DNA of 64,000 nt. Source: Immersiella caudata. Its lineage: Eukaryota; Ascomycota; Sordariomycetes; Sordariales; Lasiosphaeriaceae. Positions within the stretch are counted from its first letter, which is position 1; every line of letters starts with the position of its first letter. The position numbers and the translations under genes are program-made. This document shows, in pieces, positions 42,641 to 53,248 of the stretch. The stretch lies in the NCBI GenBank assembly GCA_030512335.1, contig JAULSU010000005.1, forward strand, positions 3,038,001 through 3,102,000, read 5' to 3'. The notes below the pieces were generated by a model, which was given only the letters and a program-made list of their open reading frames with translations, did not search any database and was not told where the DNA came from.

Positions 42641-45600
42641 TCAATGATCCTGCCGCCGATAAAACAGCATGTATGCCGTCGCGCTCCCATCCCGAAACAT
42701 GTTCTCGGTTTGGTCATCTGGTGAATTACTCCCGATCTTGACGGGCGTCACTATCGAATCATTGCACCTGTACCAGCTCGTAGGATCCAGGGAGAGGTCG
42801 TTACGCACGTAAGAGAAGTAGTGGCCGCTGGTGACGTTCGCGCCTTGATGAACAGTGACGGCATACAAGTCGTAGCGCATGCGGCCGGCGAAATGGTGAT
42901 CACTGGATTGTTTCATCTCCGGGTCTGGGACGGCGCAATAGTCGGTGAGATCCAGATCTCGGATAGGAAAGCGAACCTTGGTGCCAATCTTTTTGGCGTT
43001 GTAGATGTCGTGTGTGGCGGTTGCCTGGAAGCGACTGATAGTGATGACCAGCCGGTCAGGCAGGCGGGCGAATTTGATGTAGTGGTGGCGGCCGATTTGC
43101 TTGCACTTGTCGCACCGTGAATCGGAGATCCATTCACCCTGTCGGCGGTATTTGAGGAGCTCTCCGAGATTGGTTACGTCGCCTGTGGGTGGAAGGTGGA
43201 GTATCCAGAGGTTGGTCGACTGGAATTTCCGGACCTCATGGTGGCAGCGTTGGCATGTGTTGACTAAAACGTCCATGCCGCGGAAGTACTTGTCCACGAT
43301 AGACGAGTTCGCGAGACAGTATTCGCGCCAGTAGTCGATAGCATTCGCCAGGAGGCTGCCGTCACTTTCGCTGTACTCCTTATCCTCATGTGACTTCCGG
43401 TCTCGGAGCACGTTGGTCTCATCGTGAATGTTGTCCATGACGAAGGAGAAGAACTCATGGGCGTCCTGCTGGGAATTACCTCCAAAAACTTCGAAATCTG
43501 GTTTTTTCTCGCCGCTCGGTCTTCTTTCATGGATGTATTTGATGTAATTCTGGTTTCGTTGTCAGCCATTCTATTATCTCCAGAGAGGGGAGGGCGACAT
43601 ACCATGAGTATCTTGGGGTGAACCGGCGACATTGTCCCCAGATTCATCCAGTTGAACAAGCCGCTCACCATCTTGATAAGAAATTGGGGATTGGGAATCG
43701 TTTCGTCGCTCTTTTTTGGAGGATGCTCGAAGGTCTTCACCCACTCATTTGTGGCTAAATCTCGTGAAAAGCCTGGAGTCGCAAACACGGACTGAAAAGT
43801 GCTATTCGCGAAGCAATGCACATGGGGGTTTATCAAACCTACGCGGTGCGCTCTTTTTTGCACCTCGACACCCGATTTGAGCGTTCCCTTGTCCGCTCCT
43901 ATGCTCGGACCGCTCTCAGAATCGGCCAGGCCGCTATAGCTTCTCCGAGGGAGTGTAGGTGCTGGTCGGGTCGGGGGAGCGGGGAGGTTTTTGTACATAT
44001 TTTCTTCGTGGGACATGCGGGCATGGAACGGACTCGCCGGTTGGTCAAGGGTTGGGGAGGCTAGAGGCGATGTCACCATCGACTCCTGCTTTGTAGGCAT
44101 GGCCGGCTTTCTTCGAAGAAAGTCTTCGGTTGTCCGGATGGGTCCCATATCAGCCAGTGTCTCCTCCCATCTTTTCGCTTCCTCAGGGTCCTGGACTGGC
44201 CGGGCGACATAAGTTTGGCGCCTCTTCAAGAAAGACCTGGCCATGGGGGCCGAGGTCTGTAGTCTGCCCGCAGTAGATGTTGAGGAGGTTTGTAAGGCGG
44301 CCTTCCCACATTCGCTCGTCCAAGCCTCCAGCCCCCCCTCGAGCAGCTTAGGCGCCAGAGTTTTTCTTGTTGCGTTACCAGTAAAGTCATATTGCGTGAG
44401 AGCATTGTACAAGCCGGAGATGGCTTTTTGCTCCGGCGTACCTCGCCTCACGGGAATGCGGTCAGACTCCTGGTCATAGAACACCACGAGGTCAAACTGG
44501 TGTCGGTTCTCAAACAGAACCATTTCTCCTGCCGGTGCCAGCACGTTGCTGTCTGCAATGTCATTCGCCGAGATGTCGGGTCTCATGAGAACACCCGGTT
44601 CGAGACATATAGTAGCCTGGGACATGATGTGGCCTTCTTCGAACAACTCGCGGCTTCTAATGTCAATCAATAAGATGGAGACATCTTTTGCGCCCATTTT
44701 CATGTACCGGACCAGGTCTTGGGCAGAGATGGTGCTGCCCTCGGGGATCATGATCTTTGATCTCTTGGAAGGCGTTGGATTTGCTGTGGTTGTTGTGGAT
44801 GTGAAGGTCTGCGCGGGAACAAAATACTCCTCGGCAGGCGCTGTTTTGGGGGTTTTGTTGACGTTCGAAATCGACGTCGTTGAATTGGTCCTTGTAAACA
44901 TTGCGCGGGGGGCACTGGATGGAAGCTCGGCGGCCTCACTCGAAATGGTCCCTCGTGCTGGATTGTATATTGCGTCTGGAAGCCTCGGCATCCCGTCGAT
45001 GGCTCCCACCTTGGTTCTTGTAGGGGACTGTAAGTCGGCCGGGGCCAGTGATGGAGCTGCGTTTGGTGGGATAATGGGCTGCGTCCGTATTCGAGGGTCT
45101 TGCGCAGGGGTTGCGCGCAGCTTTGCGAAGCGTTGAGCGAGATCCTCGGCTGGCCTATTTGGAGACGGCCCGGAGCTGGCAGAATGGAGCACATTTCCGT
45201 GTAATCCTTGCGGCTTTGGCTGCACCTTTGGCCTCGTCCTCGCCGGCGAAGTTGCGGGGTGATCTGTCCTCCCATTTACGCCTGCTTGGCCTGCCTGCGC
45301 GCCGTCATGCGTGCTGCCCGCCGAGACGCCTGACCCTCCTCCACCGACAGTCGACCTTCGGACGGCTGGTTGGACGCCAGTCCTCTGGTTGTCCGCTTTG
45401 ATGTCGGCCTTGATCTTCTCGTAACTGTCCAGCAGAGCACTGACCTGCCTCAAAAGACGTTGATAGCGCTCATACTGCGCCTTGTTGTCGTTCTGCAGCG
45501 ACACCCACCCCCTATTATGTTTTATCACGTTGATGACGATGAGGTTTGCCCTGATATAGTCGGCGAGCGCTATGTCGGGCCTCCCAAAGGTTCTCGAGGA

Positions 45601-45828
45601 CTCGGCCTGGCTGAGGTAGAGCTCGGCGGTTTGGATCACCTTGTCGATGGGCACGACGGGTTCGATCGAAACAGCGACCGAGGTGATATCGTCGATATGG
45701 GGGAGCTGGCGCTTGCCCTTGGGGGGATCTGCCCGGCCGTTTCCGTTCGGGCCGAGTGCGAAGCCATTCTGGCTCGTCCCCGCGGGGGTTGAGCCCGCGT
45801 GGTTGATAACCGTCGTTGAGCCGGGCAT
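42641..45828 (-). CDS. Doa4/Ubp-like ubiquitin-specific protease with rhodanese domain
   Basis: Cysteine deubiquitinase resembling yeast Doa4/Ubp5, which recycle ubiquitin at late endosomes. Exons complement(join(42641..43549,43603..45828)); 1044 aa from ATG 45828; a Met at 45924 is an alternative. Splicing the 53-nt intron joins HPKILM to NYIKYIHE and leads into GGNSQQDAHEFF, a USP hallmark. Domain order: N-terminal USP8-dimer/MIT-like helical region (about 55-150), disordered Ser/Pro linker, rhodanese-like domain (about 360-500, ILLIDIRSRELFEEGHI), USP core (about 660-1044). The Cys box reads GLINPHVHCFANS: Cys672 and the oxyanion Asn667 are kept, but the usual NLGNTCYMNS text is lost. The His box SGHYFSY has His985; Asn1005 sits where Asp/Asn is expected. 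Two CxxC pairs fit the finger zinc site. The rhodanese part seems to lack its catalytic Cys. Catalysis is plausible but untested. Confidence 0.9.
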
Positions 45829-46311
45829 TGCAAGCGTAAAATTAAGCTGACAGGAGAGCGGTAGCCGGATGCGCGCAAAATCTCGAGTTACCGATCGAGC
45901 ATGTCGCGGCAACGTTGTCGACAAGATGCGGGGGGCGGTCGCAGCGTCGGAGAGCGGGCGCGCGGCAACAGGGTGGACATGGATTATGAAGCTTTCAGAA
46001 TCATTGATCGCTCTTTGTATGCCCTCGAGTACGTGCGGGCGGCATTCCTTCTGGCGTTTTTGTTAGGTGTGAAAGCTCGCCGTTGCCTTGGTGCTGCCGT
46101 GGGAGCAGTTAGTGGACGGTTGCGGCTCATCCATGCCTTTGATGCAGTCAAACAGCTGCCAAGACAATGACCAGCCCCACCAACTTTGCATCTGAAGAAC
46201 GTGTTTACCTAGCCACACACCAAATGCCTTTGTAAAGCGCACGGAGAGCTGACTCTGAAAATTCACTTGTGACATTCTACTATGACCTAGTTTCTTTCAA
46301 AAAGAAAAAAA

Positions 46312-46380
<69 letters not shown>

Positions 46381-47010
46381 AAAAAAAAAAAAAAAGAACG
46401 CTGGTTCCTCGCTCCATGCTCTCGCATTTTCACGGCAAAGGTACCTTGAGAGGTGACCTGGTGGGATGAGTGGCAACGTCGTCAGCCACCCCACGCAGAC
46501 CCGTCAACGGGTCAGCCGCCCAGTCGCAAGCGCGCTGGCGGCTGGCAGAGCCGTAGCTCAACTGGCAAGCTTCCCAGGTGACACCCCAGCGCCCGCCTCA
46601 GCGCTCGGGCCCAGCAGGCGGGTTACGTACCTTGGCGCGGCTGAGGGGCAAGCTCCAGGTCCTGAGCAAGGCTCCATCTCGAACGCGATAGGTACGTAAC
46701 CACAGCAGGCAGGCGTGGATTTCCATCAGCGGCCTCTCCATTGCATCCATCACAACGGCCATCAAAAGACGCTCTCCGGCGCAACTGCTACCACATTTAC
46801 TGCGTACCCACATTTCCCGTGAATGAGCGTTGTCAGTTCTATCGCCCTCTCCAGCAAACAGCGATCAGTAAGCTTGCCGCTTGCCTCAACCTCCTGGCCT
46901 CGCCTGCCCGACTCCGACCATCGGGAGTCACAACGTTTGTGGGATTCCAGTATCACCACTTTCTACGAAAACCGCAGTCGCTGGCATTCAGGCTCTTCAG
47001 CGGCCTCAAA
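45829..47010. promoter_or_regulatory. Divergent region, deubiquitinase/vps27
   Basis: 1.2 kb shared by two genes of the endosomal ubiquitin pathway. A GAAA microsatellite with an A tail occupies 46309-46396, roughly in its middle. Confidence 0.5.
46309..46396 (+). repeat. (GAAA)n microsatellite with poly(A) end
   Basis: About 17 GAAA units followed by 16 or so A. The purine tract lies between two divergent promoters and could affect nucleosome placement or be length-polymorphic. Confidence 0.9.
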
Positions 47011-49456
47011 ATGATGGGATGGTGGTCCTCCGGGGCCAACACTGCCCTGGATGAGCAGATCGAGAAGGCAACAAGCAGCAGCCTGTAGGAAACTCCCCGT
47101 TAACCCAGGCTAGCAATATGGCGGGCTAATGCGCTCTTTTGCGTGATACTTGCAGTGAAGATATCGCTCTCAACCTCGAGATCTCCGACGTCATCCGATC
47201 GAAGACCGTTCAGCCCAAGGAGGCCATGCGCTCGCTCAAAAAGCGCATCAACCACAAGAATCCCAACACCCAGCTGAGCGCACTAAACGTAAGGGGGGGC
47301 ATGAGACTGGTTTTTAGGGATAGGGAGGCTGACCTGCATAGCTCACGGACACATGCGTCAAGAATGGCGGGGCGCACTTTTTGACCGAGATTGCCTCGCG
47401 AGAGTTCATGGAAAGCATAGTCTCGCTCCTTAAGGTTGTAGGGCCGGGCGCCATCAACTCTGACGTGCGGTCGAAGATCCTAGAGCTGATACAGTCCTGG
47501 GCATCGGCCACTGAGGGACGCTACGATCTTTCATACATCGGCGAGGTATACCGGACTCTTCAGAGGGAAGGATTCCAGTTCCCCCCGAGAGTTGCTGTTA
47601 CTAGCAGCATGATCGACAGCAGCGCGGTTGGTAGCTCACTTTTTGTCGCTGTGGTGCAAAGCTGACATGACGGCAGCCTCCCGAGTGGGTTGACTCGGAC
47701 GTTTGCATGAGGTGCCGAACAGCGTTCACGTTTACGAACCGGAAGCACCATTGTCGCAACTGCGGAAACTGTTTCGACCAGCAATGCTCGAGCAAGACGT
47801 ATCCTCTACCGCACCTGGGCATCATGCAGGCAGTGCGTGTCGACGACGGGTGCTACGCGAAGCTCTCGGAGAAGAACCAGAGAGGCCCTGGTGGAGGCGG
47901 CAACGAGCGCTCACCCACCTATCCTTCGTTCCCGGCTAAGTCCAAGGGCTCAACAACAATGCAACCGCGCAGCGCTCGGATCGACGACGGCTTCGATGAG
48001 GATCTTAAGAGGGCCTTGGCTATGAGTCTCGATGAGGTTAAGAACCACTCTCGGGGAGGCTATGTCCCACAGGCAGCCAGCACCCCGTCCTATAGCCAGC
48101 CAAAGGTAAATGGGCATTCGGCTTCGGCGAAGGCGGCGGAGGAGGAAGATGAGGACCTGAAGGCTGCTATCGCGGCATCGTTGGCCGATATGGAGGAGCA
48201 GAAAAAGCAGCACGCTGCTGCGCTAAAGGAGCAGGCCTCCAACGCTGGGTCCTCCTCGTCAGCTGTGCCCTTTGCGCTTCCGAAGAATGATTACGAGCTC
48301 ACCCCGGTCGAGGCTGAAAATATCAACCTGTTCTCGACACTGGTCGATCGTCTTCAGACGCAGCCTCCAGGGACGATCTTGCGAGAGCCTCAAATCCAAG
48401 AACTTTACGACAGCATCGGCTCATTAAGGCCGAAGCTTGCGCGAACCTATGGTGAGACTATGAGCAAACACGGTACGTAGCTAACTGGGGTTGTGTTTGC
48501 ACGACATTCTAACGTCTTTAGATACATTGCTCGACCTGCACGCAAAACTCTCCACTGTTGTGCGGTATTACGACCGCATGCTGGAAGAGCGGCTGTCAAA
48601 GGCGTACAGCCAACATAGCATTGGTGGCTACAACCTTCCGATGCCAAGACAGCCCACCGGTCCGTATCCTTCGTTGCAGCACAACGGCCCAGGCGCGGCA
48701 GGCCCTGCAGAGAGCTTCTACACCGGGGAGCAACCGCAGGACTACGGGCAAGACTATGGACGACAGACAGCGCATCCGTCCTACCCCCAGACCGCGCAAC
48801 AACCGCCTCAGCAATACCCTGCGTATGATAAGCGGGCGTCTATGGCCGGGCAGCCCAACAGCCAGTACCCCCCGCAGCAGCTTCCACAGAGAACGGGTAG
48901 CTGGGGGAGCGCGCCACCTGCTCCGGCGCCTCAGTACCAACAACAGCCCAGCTACCCTCCCAACGAGAGCGTGCCACCCCAGGCAAACCATATACCGCAA
49001 ACGCCCGGTCAAACCCAGCTCGCGACTCCGCCGGCCCCGTCGGCCCCCGACGCGTCTGGGGCAACACCCACCACCGACCCAAACGCATCCTTCTACTTTA
49101 ACACCCAGCCTCAGCAACCACAGCAAGCACCGGCATCGGCACCTGATGCGCTGTCCTCGCCTTACCCCAATCTCGCCCAACCATCGCATCCTTACCAGCC
49201 CTCACTTCCACAGACACCTGCGTCCGTTGCGGCTCAGCCGTCTCAGCCACCACAAACGCACCAAGCCGCTCCTCAACAACCTCAGCAACCGTACTGGCAA
49301 CATCCCGCTGCCCAACAGACCCCGCTGCCCCCGGTATGGCAACAGTCAAACCCCCCTCCTGCGGCATATGTCGGTTACAATCAGGAGACGTTCCCTTCAG
49401 CCCCTCAACACGCGCCGAAGCAGCCTGTGGTGGAGGAGAGCCTGATCGATCTTTGA
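47011..49456 (+). CDS. vps27: ESCRT-0 subunit Vps27
   Basis: Sorts ubiquitinated membrane proteins at endosomes, binds PtdIns3P and recruits ESCRT-I. Five exons 47011..47084, 47156..47288, 47342..47626, 47677..48472, 48522..49456; 740 aa. All four introns are short (49-71 nt) and restore SSSLEDIALNLEISD, NLTDTCVKNGG, DSSAPPEWVDSDVCMRCR and KHDTLLDL. VHS domain about 8-150; FYVE finger about 168-230 with WVDSDVC, RKHHCRNCG and RVDDGCY; two ubiquitin-interacting motifs, DEDLKRALAMSLDE near 270 and DEDLKAAIAASLADM near 312; GAT-like helices about 360-450; then a Pro/Gln-rich tail. It ends ESLIDL, a clathrin-box-like motif at the extreme C-terminus. Start is at the first of two adjacent ATGs (MMGWWSSGANTALDEQI). 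Divergent from the Doa4-like gene. Confidence 0.97.
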
Positions 49457-50250
49457 ATATTGGGTATTGAACCAGCATGACTGTACGGATAGCAGAGTCC
49501 CACTAGAAGATCCGATCTGCGTTGGGCGTTTACGGATGAGAGAACCGTCGCTGTTCTCGCGTAGTTCCAGAGCATATCACGAGCGCAATGTGTATGTAGA
49601 GAATCTCTGAGATTCTAACAGATGAAATGAGGACTTGTTTTCCCTTGCCCCTGAACAGTTCTTGCGTGCTGACAGAAGTTCCTCAAAACCGTAGAGCAGC
49701 CAATGAAAGGTGCTCGGGGCAATTCCGTCCGGACATGCTGCATGCCCCAACACCGAGCTAGTGATTGGACGAAGCCGTAACCGGATACTCCGCCTGTCGG
49801 GCAACTGGTGACGTCGGAAGGGCGGCAGCCGGGTGGATTGCTCCACTCATCACATCGGGATTCCCGCCCGAGGATGCGGGCCTTGGGTTGGGCAAGACCC
49901 ACTGACTCACTTGATTCGTGTAGTGGGAAGGCATAAGAAGGCAACCTGACATATTTCAAGTAGCCATCCGAGAGGTGTTTTTGTACTGTTTGAGTGATTG
50001 CTTCACATGGGTTCTGTCTGACCTGACATCACAAGACAGGTTTCTTCTGCGTGATTGTCGTTCTTGCGCGACCTGCATTTGTTCAACTAGACGGGAATCT
50101 TGGGTTTTTGGGTTTATAAACTGGTTCGATCCGGGCATCAATCAACAAGAGCGACATCGGCAGTCTTTCAGGTTGACTCATCTCACTCACCACCTACCTC
50201 ACAACCTACCCACAAACTAGGTAGGGAATGAACCACTACGAGTCCTCACC
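49457..50250. other. Intergenic region vps27/histidine phosphatase
   Basis: Holds the vps27 3' end and the leader of the next gene, with short CCTACC-type motifs at 50193-50225. A GGTTCGATCC at 50122 looks like a tRNA B box, but no cloverleaf surrounds it. Confidence 0.45.
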
Positions 50251-51021
50251 ATGACCATCTACATCCACCTCGTCCGCCACGCCCAAGGCTTCCACAACCT
50301 CTCCGCCGCCAACCACCAACTCCCGGATCCGGACCTCACGCCCCTCGGCGAGCAACAATGCGCCACACTGCGTGATGCCTTTCCTCACCACAAGTCCATC
50401 ACCTACCTCGTCGCCTCCCCTATGCGCCGCACCATCTACACCTGCCTGCTCTCCTTCGCGCCCGCCGCGGCCTCCGGCGTCAAAGTCATCGCCTTGCCCG
50501 AAGTCCAGGAGGTGTCCAACCTCCCGTGCGATACCGGCTCTGATCCAGCCAGACTCCAATCCGAATTCGGACCTGGTGGGCAGGTAGATCTAAGCCTGGT
50601 CAAGGAAGGATGGAACGACAAGTCCGTCGATACCAAATGGGCTCCTGAGATGGATAGGCTTGACGCGCGAGCGAAAGCCGCACGCGTCTGGTTGAGGGAG
50701 CTGGCGAGGAACGGGGTGCAGGAGTCAGGAGGCAAGGGGCATGTGCACATTGCGCTGGTCACGCACGGGGGGTTCTTGCACTTCTTGACGGATGATTTTG
50801 ATGGGCTCAACGCGGAGATGGGAACGGGGTGGGTGAATACGGAGTTGAGGACATATCAGTTTGTGGATCCGGAGGGGAATGATGGGGAGGCGAGGCTGAA
50901 GGAGACGGGGGATAGTTGGAGGAGACGGAGGGGGAGCGCGGTGGGCTTGACGGAGACGGAGCAGATGGAGATTCGGGTTGCGTTGCAGAGTCGGTTGAAG
51001 GAGGAGTTTGGGGGCGTGTGA
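50251..51021 (+). CDS. Histidine phosphatase (phosphoglycerate mutase-like), Pmu1-type
   Basis: Small single-exon member of the histidine phosphatase superfamily, 256 aa. The phospho-acceptor motif is LVRHAQGFHN at residues 7-16 (His9); the second conserved His lies in VTHGGFLHFL, and SPMRR (near 56) is the family phosphate-binding arginine region. The LVRHAQGFHN plus DPDLTPLGEQQ layout is typical of fungal Pmu1-like proteins, whose physiological substrate is generally unknown. No signal peptide or membrane segment. The 3' half is markedly G-rich on the coding strand. Confidence 0.88.
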   Translation: MTIYIHLVRHAQGFHNLSAANHQLPDPDLTPLGEQQCATLRDAFPHHKSITYLVASPMRRTIYTCLLSFAPAAASGVKVIALPEVQEVSNLPCDTGSDPARLQSEFGPGGQVDLSLVKEGWNDKSVDTKWAPEMDRLDARAKAARVWLRELARNGVQESGGKGHVHIALVTHGGFLHFLTDDFDGLNAEMGTGWVNTELRTYQFVDPEGNDGEARLKETGDSWRRRRGSAVGLTETEQMEIRVALQSRLKEEFGGV

Positions 51022-53248
51022 GATGGTAGCTTTGATTTGAGGTCGATGGCCAGCGTTGGGCGGCCTGGGGCGGGAAGGGCCATGCCGTTGGAAGATGGCC
51101 GGCTTGCTGTGGCCTTTGCGAATACTCAGACCTTATGGCTGGCGTTGGTTACAGGATTTGCTGTTAGTGGACTTCAAGGTTGACTTTTGGCCATGGGGCC
51201 GCTTAGATGTTGTAGAGCGCCTAGAGTTCCTCTGAAAACGGGATTGATCACCTAGGCTGTCCTTAAACTGAAGTTGGGGGCGAGACGGCGCCGGTTTGCG
51301 ATGAAGATTCTCGTTGCTGTTGGTTTGGAGGCTGGCGGCGAAGCGCGCGCCACCCGGCCCTCACTCCTTGTAGCCTCTCGGCACTTGATCATCCGGGAAA
51401 CTGTCTGGTCGCCAACATTCGAAAAAGCGTATCTTCGATTTGTTTACGAAGGCTGAGAGCCTTTTTTTGCAAGCGAAGAGGGCGGTAAGCAAAACAACCG
51501 GCTGTCCTTCCGTCGCACAGCAGATGTTGTGGTTGGTACCTGGTAAAGATAGATAGCCGCGCCGTGAATAGAACCGGAACAGCGCCTGGGTATTATTGGG
51601 TTGGAAGCCGCAGTGCGAGAAGCGATCAGATCAGTTTTCCCGGGGGTCCTCCGAACTGCTCTGTTGATTTTGCTATCGATAGGCGTTAACGGATAGATCT
51701 CTCGGTGTAGCCGGCGAGAAAGTGCCGCTTGCGCCGTTAGAACCGGCTCCCTCAGTTCAATCAGGTGTCTGTTTGCGATGTTGGACCGCCCATTGTCGTC
51801 TCTGGTGTTTCAACTTCACAACGATGGACCTTCCAGTTGTGGCTAGATTGCTTGTTTCACCTCATGCAATCTCCAGCTTCGACCCGAGGCGAGCCAATTA
51901 AAGCGTGCGGCGGCCTCTCAGCGGCAGGGAGAGGGTGGTACCTGCGCTAGCCGAAAACCTGTACAAAATAATCATCTCGAAGGCGGCTGGGCTTGAGGAA
52001 GAGCAGTAAATGTCAGTTATTCTGGAAGCTGTGTCAGTGTTTTAATATGACGGAAAATTCCATTGCGTTCTCCAAGAAACATCCATTCGGTAGGATAAAA
52101 TAAGGCGTGCACGCAGAGATCCACGATTTCGGCCGTGACTTGGGGCTCAAGTTTGTGCCTTTTTCGTACGACTGTTATCCCTTGGCAGCCCACTTCCCCC
52201 ACAGAGAGGCGTCCTACCCGTTGAGCGAGCCAATCCGGCGGCCAGGCCCGTTCGTGAAGCCCGATTGGGATCCTGGTCCCGTCCAACGTCCAAGCGAACC
52301 CCCCCCCCCGAGGTTCGCGCCCCTTTCTCCTGTCGCAGGTTCACGTCCTTCACCCTGCTCTCACCCTCGTTTCCACCTCGAATTGACCCTAGGGTGCCCT
52401 CTCCAGACCATTGACTAGATCAATTGTCTAGCCGTTCATTTTACAAACAAAAATCCACACGCTGCCAACAGCATCCACTCATTGATTGTTGACCGGGACG
52501 AGACACTGCACATCATCGGCCGTTGATCCGCCGCAGACAGCGACTCCAAAACACCCCTCCTTGGCTCTCTGTCACATCCCTTCCGCTTCGGACGTCCTGA
52601 CACCAGAGCATCGCTGCTTGTCCAGGCGATCAAACCCCGGGACCGCGGCGCACACAGTCTGTCGGCGCAATTCTAATCCATCGCCTGTCAACTCGGCCGC
52701 TGCCAGCAGCCATCATCCAAGCAGACCTCAATCGCCCTGGTCACGACTCGCCGACAAACCGGCTCGACGAATCCGAACAGCGCCTTCCCTACCTTCCCAT
52801 CAGCGCGGTGGTCGAGCCACGAAAATCCCCGACCATCGATCCCGCCATGCGACAGTAGAGGAGCAGGACCGCTGTCTCCCGCCAACAGCGGTCTCCGCGC
52901 ATCCCAGCACTGCAGCTGCCCTCCCGGCGCCGCCATCCAGGTTTCCTACTTTCACTTCCCTTTCCAGGCTTGCGCCTTAAACTTCATCGACGCCGCAAGT
53001 CTGGAGTACGATACTCCTTTGCCGACTTGAGGGCACAGTCGATACCATCGCAGGCGAGGACACGACTTGTGCGGACGGCGGGACCGGAACGACGACGTCG
53101 ACCTCATTCATTCATTTCCAAGATACCCTCGACAGCATATCCATTCGTGCTGCTCGCCACTCCTTCCATCACCGACAGCGTCGACAGTTTTACTCTTCAT
53201 ATTGAGAAGTAGCCCTTTCGTGGGCGTCAGTGTTGCAGGACCGACAAG
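51022..53248. promoter_or_regulatory. Long upstream region of KCH-type gene
   Basis: 2.2 kb without a supported gene. A C10 run lies near 52302, and the last 800 bp are C/T-rich, suggesting a long 5' leader. Confidence 0.45.

Noticed and set aside
46541..46620. Possible tRNA D-arm text GTAGCTCAACTGGCA
   Set aside because: No matching anticodon or T arm follows within tRNA distance.
50110..50140. tRNA-like B box GGTTCGATCC
   Set aside because: The flanking bases do not form a T stem, and no A box or cloverleaf is found upstream.
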